Origin: PALSA-607 sp963825425
Lineage (GTDB): Bacteria > Actinomycetota > Actinomycetes > Acidothermales > Acidothermaceae
Reading direction: 5' to 3'
NCBI GenBank assembly: GCA_963825425.1
Contig: CAWGTF010000010.1
Span: 310,001-374,000, forward strand
DNA: 64,000 nucleotides
Part shown: one piece after another, positions 44,405-53,453 of the stretch
How the letters are laid out: each line of letters opens with the position of its first letter
Numbering within the stretch: position 1 is the stretch's first letter
Translations under genes and position numbers: made by a program
Notes under the pieces: generated by a model
What the model was told of the DNA's origin: nothing
Seen by the model: the letters and a program-made list of their open reading frames with translations, nothing else
Databases searched by the model: none

Positions 44405-44917
44405 TTACCAGCCGAGCCGGGCCAGGGTTTCGGCGGCTTCGGGCTCGCCGGCGGCGTCGGCGAACGCCCGAAGCGCGTTGACCAGCTCACTGCGCTGGCT
44501 TGCCGGCATCGCTTTGACGATGCGGGCGATCTCTGCGCGGCGGGTGTCGCTGACTCGTTGGACGAGCTCGCGCCCCTGGTCAGTGAGATCGAGCATGACC
44601 TCGCGACGGTTGGCGGGGTTGTCCTCTCGAGTGACCAGCTCGGCGGCGAGCAGCCGGTCGATCATCCGCATCGCCGTGGAGGAGTTGACGCCGAGCAGGT
44701 CGGCAAGCCGGTTCAGGTTGATCATCCCGTGACTGTTGAGCACCACCAAGGTGCGGAACTGGGTCAGCGTCACGGTGTCTTCGACGTCGGCCAGCGACCT
44801 CGCGGAGACGCCGACCAAAACGCGCGACGCGGTGAGGATCGCAGTGACCACGTCGTGGAGCTCCGACCGTCGATCTGCCCGGTCGGACCGGCGTGGGGAG
44901 CGTGCTGATCCGGGCAC
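44405..44917 (-). CDS. MarR family transcriptional regulator
   Basis: 170 residues with a winged HTH: VTLTQFRTLVVLNSHGMINL, LADLLGVNSSTAMRMIDRL, and the wing DNPANRREVMLDLTDQG. GTG 44917 follows AAAGGAGG. Two overlapping palindromes lie directly upstream, indicating autoregulation. Related palindromes precede the ABC exporter and the VapBC-like pair, so it may control the local region. It is divergent from the ClC gene. Confidence 0.9.
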   Translation of the reverse strand: MPGSARSPRRSDRADRRSELHDVVTAILTASRVLVGVSARSLADVEDTVTLTQFRTLVVLNSHGMINLNRLADLLGVNSSTAMRMIDRLLAAELVTREDNPANRREVMLDLTDQGRELVQRVSDTRRAEIARIVKAMPASQRSELVNALRAFADAAGEPEAAETLARLGW

Positions 44918-44936
44918 CGTGTCAGCCTCCTTTGTA

Positions 44937-44958
44937 TTGCACTATGCAACCGTTGCAT
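44937..44958. promoter_or_regulatory. Overlapping operator palindromes between marR and clc genes
   Basis: TTGCA-CTA-TGCAA (44,937-44,949) overlaps ATGCAA-CCG-TTGCAT (44,944-44,958), both perfect. The position just upstream of the marR ribosome site and 10 bp before the ClC GTG start would block both genes when bound. Confidence 0.65.
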
Positions 44959-44967
44959 ACTGTACCG

Positions 44968-46847
44968 GTGACGTCAGCGAGAAGCGACCTACGGCGAACG
45001 ATCCGGTGGGGCCAACGCTCTAGTGTCGCGCATTCGCTGCCAGTACAGCGGGGCCGCGCCCGGCTGGTCACCTTGTTGCGTTCGTCGAACACGGGACTGT
45101 TGGTGCTCGCGCTGCTGGTCGGGGCGGGGGCCGGCGGTGGTGCGGTGGCGTTCCGCTGGTTGATCAAGGTGTTCACCCTGGCGTTGTCCGGGCACTCGGA
45201 CTATGCGGGGCTCGGGCATGTCGCCAACCCGCACGTGCCGGGACTGGGCCGGTGCTTCGTCATCTTCGCGCCGGTGGTCGCGGGGTTGCTGTACGGGCCG
45301 CTGGTGCACTTCTTCGCGCGGGAAGCCCGCGGGCACGGGGTGCCCGAGGTGATGTACGCGGTCGCCCGTCGCGGCGGACGGATCGCCCCGCAGGTCGCCG
45401 CGGTCAAGGCGCTGGCATCGGCGTTGTGCATCGGCGGCGGCGGCTCGGTCGGCCGCGAAGGTCCGATCGTGCAGATCGGCTCGGCGCTGGGCTCCACGCT
45501 CGGTCGCGTGGTGCGGGTCAGCGAAGACCGGATGCGGGTGCTGGTCGCCTGCGGCGCGGCCGGCGGCATCGCGGCCACCTTCAACGCCCCGCTGGCCGGG
45601 GTGTTCTTCGCGATGGAACTGATCCTGCGCGACTTCACCACCGAGTCGTTCGGCATGGTGGTGCTCGCCTCGGTCACCGCGAGCGTGATCGGCCGGGCCG
45701 CGTTCGGCAACCAACCGTTCCTGCACCTGCCAGCGTTCACCGTCACCAACCTCAGCCAGTACCTGCTGTTCGCCGGACTTGGGCTGCTCGCCGGCGTCGC
45801 CGGCGTGGCTTTCACCCGGGTGCTGTACTGGATCGAGGACGCCTGCGACTGGGCCTGGCGAGGCCCGGAATGGCTGCGCCCGGCGGTCGGCGGGTTCCTG
45901 CTCGGCGGCCTGCTGCTGGTGCTGCCCGAGATGTACGGCGTCGGCTACCCGGTGCTCGGCAACAGCATCGCCGGCAAGTACGCGATCGGGTTCCTGATCG
46001 TGCTGCTGGTCGGCAAGATGGTCGCCACCAGCCTGACGATCGGCATCGGCGGCTCGGGTGGGGTGTTCGCACCCAGCCTGTTCATCGGCGCGATGCTCGG
46101 CTCGGCCTACGGTCAGATCGTGCACCACCTCACACCCGGGACAGCGGGACCGGCCGGCGCCTACGCACTGATCGGGATGGGCGCGGTGTTCGCCGGCGCC
46201 GCCCGCGCCCCGATCACCGCCGTGGTCATCATGTTCGAACTCACCGGCGAATACACCATCATCTTGCCGCTGATGACCGCGATCGTGCTCGCCACCGGCA
46301 TCAGCCACCTGCTGACCCGCGACAGCATCTACACGCTGAAACTGCGCCGCCGCGGCGTCGACCTGGACGCCGCACCCAACGCGGCCGCGATGAACACGGT
46401 GACCGTCGGCCAGGTGATGGAACCGGTCAACGCCCACATCGCGCAATCGGCGACTTGCAGGAAGCCGCTGACCTGCTCACGCACGCTCCACACGCCCAGC
46501 TGCCGGTGCTGGACGCCGCCGGCCGCTACCGGGGCGTGATCACCGCACGCGGCTGTGGCCGACGCGCTGGCCGACGGTGACCATGACGACGCCGCAGTCG
46601 CAACCGTGGTGGAGATGCCCGCCGCGGTCACCGTCACCGACCGCGCTCGAACAAACACTGAACGCCCTCGAAACAGCGCACAGCGCCGATCGCGGTGCTC
46701 GATGCCGACCACCACAACGTGGTGGGCTGGCTCACCCACCAACAAGTCCTGCTCGCGCTCCACCCCGCGCACCCAACCCGAGCGCAACCGCGTGAGGAGA
46801 CCGACACTGCGACCGCGACGACCGGCGACCGGCCACGGACGGCATGA
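44968..46847 (+). CDS. ClC-family chloride channel/antiporter with C-terminal CBS domains (frameshifted tail)
   Basis: About 625 residues. The ClC core runs to about residue 470: GGGGSVGREGPIVQIGSALGS (filter region and gating Glu in GREGP), FNAPLAGVFFAMELIL, and GGSGGVFAPSLFIGAMLGS. A CBS pair follows (TVGQVMEPVNAHI; LLTHAPHAQLPVLDAAGRYRG in outline; VLDADHHNVVGWLTHQQV). Frame breaks near 46,440, 46,550, 46,645 and 46,690 lie only in the CBS part. GTG 44968 lacks a ribosome site; ATG 44944 would sit inside the operator. Confidence 0.82.
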
Positions 46848-46848
46848 G

Positions 46849-47349
46849 ATGCCGGCGCGCTGGCTGATTGCGTTGAGCTGGATCGAGCTCGGGGCCGGGG
46901 TGGCCGGCACGCTGCGCATCGCCAGCGACATCCTGCGGGGCGGATACCGGCAACCGATGGCGGTGATGGACTGGGTATGGCCGGTCACCGCGCTCTGCCA
47001 CGGGCCCATCGCGGTCTGGGCATACGGGTATTGGGGACGTACCCGAATCCCGCGCTGGATCGCCTCCCAACCGGCGCCAGCTCCACCACCAGCTGACGAA
47101 TCCTGGGTCTCGAGCGCGATTGGGGTCTGTCATTGCGGCGCGGGCCACACGCTGGGTGACATCGCCGTCGAGCTCACCGTCTTCGGGTTCGGGATCGACA
47201 TCGCCGGCCAGCGGATCCTTGCGGACTACGCCGGCGATTATCTGGCTGCGGTCGCGCTCGGTCTGGTGTTTCAGTACTTCGCGATCGCGCCGATGCGCGG
47301 CCTGGGCCTGCGCGACGGGATCCGCGCCGGTGTCAAGGAAGCAATGTGA
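46849..47349 (+). CDS. DUF4396 membrane protein
   Basis: 166 residues with about four membrane helices. The family mark GVCHCGAGHTLGDIAVEL is present, with Cys and His residues that look like a metal or redox site in the membrane. ATG 46849 lies one base after the ClC stop, and the stop overlaps the phosphatase start, so the three genes form an operon. The function is unknown. Confidence 0.82.
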   Translation: MPARWLIALSWIELGAGVAGTLRIASDILRGGYRQPMAVMDWVWPVTALCHGPIAVWAYGYWGRTRIPRWIASQPAPAPPPADESWVSSAIGVCHCGAGHTLGDIAVELTVFGFGIDIAGQRILADYAGDYLAAVALGLVFQYFAIAPMRGLGLRDGIRAGVKEAM

Positions 47350-48530
47350 ACACCACCCGCCGAGTGGTCGGCGGCAAGGCCCCGACCCAAAACCTCGACC
47401 AGCTAGGCCCGCGGACAGCTGAGGCTGTCGAAACGATGTCCCCCGTACCGCGCCGGTGGCGCCGCGGCGTTCTCGTCATCTTGCTCGGCGTCGCGGCCGG
47501 CCTCGCAGCGGCACAACTGGCGCTTGGCCAGGCCGATCTGCCCATCGCCTGGCTCGCCACGGCACCCCTGGTGGCATCGGTCACGCTGTCGATCAAAGCG
47601 ACCACGACGGTGTCCGCGGAGGCGCTCGCGCTGGCAGCGTTAGTGCAGTTCGCGACACCAGGTCGCGCCGCGATCGAATGGGCGCGCCTGTTGGTGTTGT
47701 GTCTGCTGTGCACGTTCGCGATCGTCAACGCACTGCTGCGGGCCCTCGCCGCTGCGCGCCTGGAACGGGTCCGCGCGGTGGCCCGGGTAGCCCAAGCCGC
47801 CATCTTGCATAAGGTTCCCGCCGCCACCATCGAGGCGATGTTCGCGTCCCGCTACGTGTCGGCAACCAGAGAGGCCCACGTTGGCGGTGATTTGTTAGAC
47901 GTCGTCGATCTCGGCAGTCGCACCAGGTGGGTTGTCGGTGACACCAAAGGCAAAGGACTGCCCGCAGTTCAACTGGCCAGTGCAGCGCTGAACACGTTTC
48001 GCGATGTCGCCGGCCGCGACGACACCGACCTTTCCGAGGTGGTCCGCAACGTCGATGCCACGGTGCAACGCCAAGCCGGCGATGAGGATTTCATCACCGC
48101 GGTGTTTTGCGAACTCAACCCGCAAGGTTGGCTACATGTGATCTCCTGCGGACACCCCCCGCCGTTACTCGTTACCCCAGAGGGCTCTCGGCTGCTGGAA
48201 CCACGCAGCTACACCACCCCTCTGGGACTAGCACCCACCACCACGATTCAGAGCTACCACGTCGAGCCTGATGATCGGCTACTGCTCTACACCGACGGCC
48301 TGCTCGAATGCCGTGACCACAAGGGCGCCTTCTTTCGGCTCGACGACCACATCGAGCTGGTGCGCGACGCGGACACCGTCGAAGACATCGTCGAGGAACT
48401 GCTACAACGCTTACGTAGACACGGCGGAGGCCGCACCGACGACGACATCGCGCTGCTCGCCGTCCAAGTACGCGAAGCGCAAAGCGGCCATGGTGCCCAG
48501 CCGTCACATAGCACGGCGCGATCCTGGTGA
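47346..48530 (+). CDS. SpoIIE/PP2C-type protein serine/threonine phosphatase, membrane-anchored
   Basis: 394 residues. Three or four N-terminal hydrophobic segments (about 37-135) precede a PPM phosphatase domain: HVGGDLLDVVDLG, VVGDTKGKGLPAVQLASA, ISCGHPPPLLV, LLLYTDGLLE and a final DDDIALLAVQV. The Asp residues of these motifs bind Mn/Mg. Such proteins often dephosphorylate anti-sigma antagonists, but none is near. GTG 47346 overlaps the DUF4396 stop. Confidence 0.88.
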   Translation: MNTTRRVVGGKAPTQNLDQLGPRTAEAVETMSPVPRRWRRGVLVILLGVAAGLAAAQLALGQADLPIAWLATAPLVASVTLSIKATTTVSAEALALAALVQFATPGRAAIEWARLLVLCLLCTFAIVNALLRALAAARLERVRAVARVAQAAILHKVPAATIEAMFASRYVSATREAHVGGDLLDVVDLGSRTRWVVGDTKGKGLPAVQLASAALNTFRDVAGRDDTDLSEVVRNVDATVQRQAGDEDFITAVFCELNPQGWLHVISCGHPPPLLVTPEGSRLLEPRSYTTPLGLAPTTTIQSYHVEPDDRLLLYTDGLLECRDHKGAFFRLDDHIELVRDADTVEDIVEELLQRLRRHGGGRTDDDIALLAVQVREAQSGHGAQPSHSTARSW

Positions 48531-48865
48531 ATAGAACCGTGCGCCGCTACACGTTCCGCAACCTTTGGCCACCGCAGTATGGACACGAGCAATCTTCGGC
48601 ACGCGACCCAACGCGTAGGGCTGACCCGTGGTCCGGCATGCACGTACCAACCTGCGATTGGCAGTCAGCCTGCAAGCGATGACGTTACGAGCAGTCCGGA
48701 ACGGCGAGACCGAGCCACACCTTTGCATAATGCAATCTTTGGTGTGTATAAACAAGTGTGGGTGACCGACCAGGCACCCAATTGGCCGCTGCGATGGCGG
48801 CGTTCGCGACCGCCGCGGAGGAGTGGTGGCATGGGGAGGCCGGCCGTGCCTGAAATCCGCAGCCG
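48531..48865. other. Intergenic region without a gene, upstream of the ABC exporter
   Basis: 335 bp between the phosphatase stop and the ABC ATPase start. The only clear structure is the TTGCAT-A-ATGCAA palindrome at 48,723. I see no convincing coding frame or RNA structure. Confidence 0.6.
48723..48735. promoter_or_regulatory. TTGCAT-A-ATGCAA palindrome upstream of the ABC exporter
   Basis: A perfect 6-bp inverted repeat around one base, with the same half-site as the marR operators at 44,937-44,958. It lies 130 bp upstream of the exporter ATPase gene, consistent with MarR control of efflux. Confidence 0.6.
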
Positions 48866-49784
48866 ATGACGACCGCTGTTCGCGTCGAGCACCTCACCCG
48901 GACGTTCGGAGCTCGGCGCGGGGTGACCGATGTGAGCTTCGACGTTGGCGCCGGGGAAGTCTTCGGATTCCTCGGGCCTAACGGCGCAGGGAAATCCACC
49001 ACCATCCGACTACTGCTGGGCCTGTATCGAGCAACGTCGGGTCGCATGCGCGTGTTCGACCTCGACCCGATCCGCGACAGCGTGGCGATCCACCGCCGCG
49101 TCGGCTACTTGCCCGGCGACCTCGCGCTTTATCCGAAGCTGACCGGGCGGCAACACCTGGACCGGTTCGCCGCGATACGCGGCATGCGCGACGGCAAATA
49201 TCGCGACCAGCTCGCCGAACGCTTCAACGCGGAGCTGGACCGCCCGGTCCACACGTTGTCCAAAGGTAACCGGCAAAAGATCGGCGTCGTGCTGGCGTTC
49301 ATGCACCGCCCCGACCTGCTGGTGCTGGACGAACCGACCTCCGGCTTGGACCCGCTGCTCCAAAACGAATTCGCGAACGTCGTGCGCGAGACTGTCGCCG
49401 ACGGCCGCACCGTCTTCCTGTCGTCGCACGAACTCGACGAGGTCCAACGCGTCGTCGACCGGCTCGCCATCATCAAAGATGGCCGCATCGTCGTCACCGA
49501 CACCGTCGAAGGGCTTCGCCGCGCGGCGCCGCGCACGGTGGCGCTCACGTTCGCTGATCGCGTAGACGCCGGGATGTTCGCCGACCTGGACGGTGTCCGC
49601 GTGTATAGACAGCACGGACAGGCGGGTAACGCTGTCGATCACCGGGCCGATCGCGCCGCTGTTGCGGGTCGCCGCCGACCTCGACCCAACCGATATCACC
49701 GCGCGCCCCGCCGACCTCGACGAACTGTTCCTCACCTACTACCGCACAGACTCCTCGCCGGAAGCGGTGGCCGATGTCGGCTGA
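48866..49784 (+). CDS. ABC transporter ATP-binding protein, drug-export type (frameshift near 49,612)
   Basis: About 306 residues. Walker A is GPNGAGKSTT, the signature LSKGNRQKIGVV, Walker B LLVLDEPTSGLDP and switch His SSHELDEV. A frame change near 49,612 leads to the conserved tail RPADLDELFLTYYRTD typical of DrrA/CcmA-type exporters. Without it, the frame would run falsely into the permease gene. The start codon of the permease overlaps the end. Confidence 0.85.
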
Positions 49785-50564
49785 CGTCGCCACCCTGGAC
49801 CTGCGGCTGCGCCGCCGCGCTGCTGCTCGGTTACGCCGGCGGGCTCGGGCTGTATGCGCTGGTCATCGTCGCGCTGTACCCGTCGTTCAAGAACGACACC
49901 AGCCTGAACAAGTTCACCGAGAACGGCTCCGCCGCCGCCGCCCTGTTCGGCGCGAACGGCCCGATCACCACTCCCACCGGCTGGCTCAACGCCAACCTGT
50001 ACGCAAACTTCGTGCCCCTCGTCGGCCTTCTGCTGACCGTCGGCTACGGCGCGTCGTGTCTCGCGGGCCAAGACGAGGACGGCACGCTCGGCCTGCTCAC
50101 GGCGCTGCCCATTGCGCGGCCGCGTTTGGTGACCCAAAAGCTCGCGACACTGAGCGTGCAGGCCGATCGCGATATCGATCGTCACCGCGCTGTGCGCGAT
50201 CGCCGGCCGCGGATTCGGTCTCACCGTGAGCACCCGCGGCCTGATCGGAATCACCATCGGGGTGACGCTGCTCAGCATCGACTTCGGTGTCCTCGCGATG
50301 TTTGTCGGCGCCGCCACCGGCAGCCGTGGCAGCGCGCTCGGCATCACCTCCGCGCTCGCCGCCGCGTCTTACCTGATCAGCTCACTCGCCCCGGCGGTGC
50401 ACTGGCTCCACTCCGCCCGCTACGCCTCGCCGTTCTACTACGCCGTCGGCGACGGGCAACTCGACCACGGTATCGGCGTCGGGTCGGCCGCCCTGCTTGT
50501 CGGCGTAGCCGTCGCGTTGGTCCTCGCCGCCATCTCGGCCTTCAACCGACTCGACGTGCACTAA
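49774..50564 (+). CDS. ABC-2 type exporter permease (two frameshifts)
   Basis: About 263 residues and six hydrophobic segments, with frame changes near 49,815 and 50,160. Recognisable parts are LLGYAGGLGLYALVIVALYPSF, a long outside loop, SCLAGQDEDGTLGLLTALPI (typical of ABC-2 permeases) and the C-terminal segment around YYAVGDGQLDHGIGVGS. It partners the upstream ATPase. The drug or lipid exported is unknown. Confidence 0.75.
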
Positions 50565-50920
50565 GGCCCTGGTGCCTCGGCACACGGGAGGGCGATGCAA
50601 CCGGGCTGACTAATCACCGGGGTCTAGCACGAGCAGATGGATCCCGCGATACAACTGGGCGCGTCTGTCACCTGAACCTGCGGCTGACAGGCGGCCGCCG
50701 GCGAGGTTACAGCGGGTGAGAGGAGTGTCCTTCGAGGCTAGGACCATGACTATCGCTCCCTTGTCGAGCCCGCGAGGACTCGACATCCTGCGCGACCCGC
50801 CGAAATCGCGGGACTGCGTTCGCTGTGACAGAAAGGGAATCGCTCCTGCCCCGCTGTGCCTCATGGGGTTGGGCGGGACAGCCGAACCCGAAAAGATCGA
50901 CCGACTCCAGGAGGTCGACG
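50565..50920. other. Intergenic region with no recognised gene
   Basis: 356 bp between the exporter permease and the dehydrogenase remnant. Open frames here do not resemble known proteins and shift strand freely. No tRNA, palindrome or repeat stands out. An AGGAGG ribosome site at its end belongs to the remnant gene. Confidence 0.5.
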
Positions 50921-51319
50921 ATGGCCGAAATGATGGCGCTACGTGCTCACACCCGCGGGGGAGCGGAGAGCCTGGTGTTCGAAAGCGCCCCGAGGCCGGT
51001 GCCGGCCGTTGGCGAGGTGCTGATCGCTGTGGCCTCATCCCCTTTGATCGCGACGGTGCTGCGGCGGACTACGTGGCCGTGCTCGCGAGCGATCTTGCCC
51101 CCAGGCCCTCGACAGTTTCGTTCGTCGAAGCCGCCGCAGTGCCGTTGGCTGCGCTGACGGCTTGGCAGGCGCTGCGAGATCGCAGCGTTGGTCGACAAGG
51201 GCGCGCTGCAGATCGCAATCGCGCAGACCTTCCCGCTGGCGGAAGGGCGTGCCGCGTTCGAGAGTGGTTCTACGGTTGCGCGTAGGCCGGGAAAGACAAT
51301 CCTCGTCGTCCGAGGCTGA
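50921..51319 (+). pseudogene. Remnant of an NADP-dependent zinc/quinone oxidoreductase (MDR)
   Basis: An AGGAGG site precedes ATG 50921. Three separated pieces of one MDR protein follow in different frames: RAHTRGGAESLVFESAPRPV (N-terminus), AADYVAVLASDLAPRPSTVS with AAAVPLAALTAWQALRD (middle), and ALQIAIAQTFPLAEGRAAFE (C-terminus, ending at 51,319). About 200 residues of the nucleotide-binding part are missing between the middle and end pieces, so this is a true deletion and not just a frame error. It abuts the tRNA-linked repeat. Confidence 0.75.
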
Positions 51320-51341
51320 GCCTGGGCGAGCGGGCTCGGTG

Positions 51342-51371
51342 TCATCGGGGTTCAACTCGGTGTCCGAGGGG
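51342..51371 (+). repeat. tRNA-Leu 3' end and flank, partner of 43,302 (att-like)
   Basis: A 30-bp stretch covering the last 11 bases of the tRNA gene and 19 bp beyond it. 28 of 30 bases recur at 43,302-43,331 in direct orientation, 8,040 bp away. Confidence 0.6.
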
Positions 51372-51445
51372 GGACTTGAACCCCCAAGCCCTTTCGGGCA
51401 CTAGCACCTCAAGCTAGCGCGTCTGCCAAATTCCGCCACCCGGAC
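51361..51445 (-). tRNA. tRNA-Leu (anticodon GAG)
   Basis: 85 nt with an acceptor stem GTCCGGG pairing with CTCGGAC (one wobble). The anticodon stem is CTAGC/GCTAG around loop TTGAGGT, with anticodon GAG at 51,408-51,410. A long variable arm (TGCCCGAAAGGGC) is typical of class II tRNAs, and the T-arm contains GTTCAA. CCA is not encoded. It reads CUC (and CUU) leucine codons. Confidence 0.93.
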
Positions 51446-51573
51446 GTGGAGTCCCGCTGTGCAGGACCGGCGAACACCATATCAACCCGACGCCGAGGCA
51501 GACGCCGGTCACGTCACCGGGCAGGATGGCACTCGTCGTCCGGCAGACTGGAGCGTGCGCGCGAGGAGACCTG

Positions 51574-52881
51574 ATGAGCCAACCGCAGGCGGGCTTGACC
51601 GCCGAGGACGAGGTCGTCGACCTCTGCCGCGACCTGATCCGCATCGACACCTCGAATCCGATCAAGCCCGAGCGCCCGGCGGCAGAGTACGTCGCCGAGA
51701 AGCTGACGGACGTCGGACTGACGCCGGAGCTCTTCGAGTCAGAACCCGGCCGGGCGAGTGTCATCGCGCGAATCGAAGGCAGCGACTCCGGTCGCGGCGC
51801 CTTGCTGATTCACGGCCACCTCGACGTCGTCGCCGCCGATAAAAGCCACTGGCAAGTCGACCCGTTCGCCGGCGAGATCAAGGACGGCTGCTTGTGGGGT
51901 CGCGGCGCGGTCGACATGAAGGACATGGACGCGATGTCCCTGGCGGTCATCCGGCAGTGGATGCGCGAGGGCCGCAAGCCGCCGCGCGACATCGTCATTG
52001 CCTACCTCGCTGACGAAGAGGCCGGCGGTCGCAAGGGCTCGCACTGGATGGTCGACAACCATCCCGAACTGTTCGACGGCTGCACCGAGTCGATCAGCGA
52101 GGTCGGCGGCTTCTCCCTTGAGATTCGCCCCGACCTGCGGCTGTATCCAGTGCAGACAGCGCAGCGCGGCATGGCCTGGATGAAGCTGGTCGCCAAAGGT
52201 CGTGCTGGGCACGGCAGCCTGGTCAACAACGCCAACGCGGTCACCGAACTTGCGGAGGCGGTTGCCCGTATCGGCAGGTACGAGTGGCCGGTGCGGATGA
52301 CGGCAGCCACCCAGGCATTCCTCGACGAGCTCGGCGAGGCGATCGGCATCGAGCTCGACCCGCACGACCTCTACAGCGTTGCCGACAAGCTCGGAACGAT
52401 CACGGCGCTCGTCGCGGCCACGGTTCGCAACACCGCAAACCCGACGATGCTCGAGGCCGGCTACAAGGTGAACGTGGTTCCGCAGGAGGCATCGGCGTAC
52501 GTCGATGGCCGCTTCCTGCCGGGCTTCGAAGACGAGTTCTACGCGACGATCGACGAGCTGCTCGGACCCAACGTCACCCGCGAGGTGATCAACGGCGACA
52601 TCGCGATAGAAACCGAGTGGGACGGCGCATTGGTCGAGGCCATGAAAGCGTCGATCATTTCGCAGGATCCCCAGGGCAAAGCCGTGCCGTATTGCCTGTT
52701 CGGCGGCACCGACGACAAGGCATTCTCACAGTTCGGAATCCGCGGGTTCGGGTTCTCCCCGGTGCGGCTCACGCCAGACCTCGACTTCGCCGGCATGTTC
52801 CACGGCGTTGACGAACGAGTGACAGTCGAAGGACTGAAGTTCGGCACCCGCGTGCTCGACCACTTCTTGACCAACTGCTAA
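51574..52881 (+). CDS. M20/M25/M40 family metallopeptidase
   Basis: 435 residues. The dizinc site appears as HGHLDVV, GRGAVDMKDM and the DEEAGG Glu pair; the last His is in MFHGVDERV. A dimerisation domain lies between (MAWMKLVAKGRAGHGS). It resembles the actinobacterial M20 hydrolases that sit beside DUF5703. ATG 51574 follows GAGGAGACCTG, so it is preferred over an upstream in-frame GTG/ATG. Confidence 0.9.
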   Translation: MSQPQAGLTAEDEVVDLCRDLIRIDTSNPIKPERPAAEYVAEKLTDVGLTPELFESEPGRASVIARIEGSDSGRGALLIHGHLDVVAADKSHWQVDPFAGEIKDGCLWGRGAVDMKDMDAMSLAVIRQWMREGRKPPRDIVIAYLADEEAGGRKGSHWMVDNHPELFDGCTESISEVGGFSLEIRPDLRLYPVQTAQRGMAWMKLVAKGRAGHGSLVNNANAVTELAEAVARIGRYEWPVRMTAATQAFLDELGEAIGIELDPHDLYSVADKLGTITALVAATVRNTANPTMLEAGYKVNVVPQEASAYVDGRFLPGFEDEFYATIDELLGPNVTREVINGDIAIETEWDGALVEAMKASIISQDPQGKAVPYCLFGGTDDKAFSQFGIRGFGFSPVRLTPDLDFAGMFHGVDERVTVEGLKFGTRVLDHFLTNC

Positions 52882-52887
52882 CCCGCA

Positions 52888-52933
52888 CTACATGGTGCGG
52901 GCGACCCGCCCTACATCGTGCGGGCTACCCGCA
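52888..52933 (+). repeat. 23-bp tandem duplication at the DUF5703 stop codon
   Basis: Units 52,888-52,910 and 52,911-52,933 agree at 20 of 23 positions (CTACAT-GTGCGGGC-ACCCGC). On the minus strand each encodes VARTM followed by a stop, so the gene end and its stop codon are doubled. 23 is not a multiple of three. Confidence 0.8.
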
Positions 52934-53096
52934 GGACCCGGCGGCGAAGACGAACGCGCCGGGTTCCGTCGGGGTAAAGCCGCAGCCGGTCGAGCTCCCA
53001 GCCGTGATGTTCGGCCTGTTCGGTCAGCAGCCGCCAGGCAGCATTGCGCGACGTTCCGCGCGGCAGCACCAGCTGCCGGAACTCGTAGTCGGCCAC
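52911..53096 (-). CDS. DUF5703 family protein
   Basis: 61 residues, small and very basic: QLVLPRGTSRNAAWRLLTEQ, then HHGWELDRLRLYPDGTRRV and Arg-rich RLRRRVLRVART. This matches the DUF5703 pattern, and a neighbouring M20 peptidase gene is its usual partner in actinobacteria. The function is unknown; the charge suggests nucleic acid or membrane surface binding. Confidence 0.82.
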   Translation of the reverse strand: MADYEFRQLVLPRGTSRNAAWRLLTEQAEHHGWELDRLRLYPDGTRRVRLRRRVLRVARTM

Positions 53097-53141
53097 GGTT
53101 CATTGTGCTCGCCGCGGGGCCACTGCGGTACCGTTCACCCC

Positions 53142-53450
53142 ATGCCCGACGACGACATCGACATCCCCGCCACGCCAGAGCAGGTCCGCGCGGCCGTGGC
53201 TGGCCTGAAGGACGCCCTCGACGCCCACCTCGCCGCCGTCGAGTCGCGGGCGGGGGAGAACGACCCACATGTCCAGGCGGCCTACGACGCACTCGCCTCT
53301 GCTGGTGAGAGCTACGACGACGCCCTCTTCTCGGCCTACGAGGAAGTCACCCCGTTCGGTCCTGTCGAGTCCGAGGATGACGACGACGAAGAGGAAGCGG
53401 ACGCCGAGGAAGATGACGACCTGGAGTGGGAAGCACCAGAAGACGAGTAG
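53142..53450 (+). CDS. Small acidic conserved protein
   Basis: 102 residues. A helical N-terminal part (DIPATPEQVRAAVAGLKDAL) leads into an acidic tail from residue about 76, rich in Asp/Glu. Similar proteins lie beside M20/DUF5703 in other actinobacteria and are left unnamed or called primosomal without evidence. ATG 53142 is chosen. It is divergent from DUF5703 across 45 bp. Confidence 0.65.
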   Translation: MPDDDIDIPATPEQVRAAVAGLKDALDAHLAAVESRAGENDPHVQAAYDALASAGESYDDALFSAYEEVTPFGPVESEDDDDEEEADAEEDDDLEWEAPEDE

Positions 53451-53453
53451 GCG

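Noticed and set aside
44989..46446. Long minus-strand open frame opposite the ClC gene
   Set aside because: High-GC antisense shadow with Asp/His/Gln/Arg-rich composition and no domain; the plus strand has clear ClC motifs. Similar shadows at 8,568-9,884 and 62,492-63,652 were rejected for the same reason.
48866..50719. A fused ABC ATPase-permease of 617 residues
   Set aside because: The fusion arises only because two frame breaks put pieces of the ATPase and permease in one frame. The normal tail of the ATPase and start of the permease exist in other frames.
42477..51445. Prophage or transposon
   Set aside because: No integrase, transposase, phage structural gene or terminal inverted repeats recognised; only att-like direct repeats support mobility.
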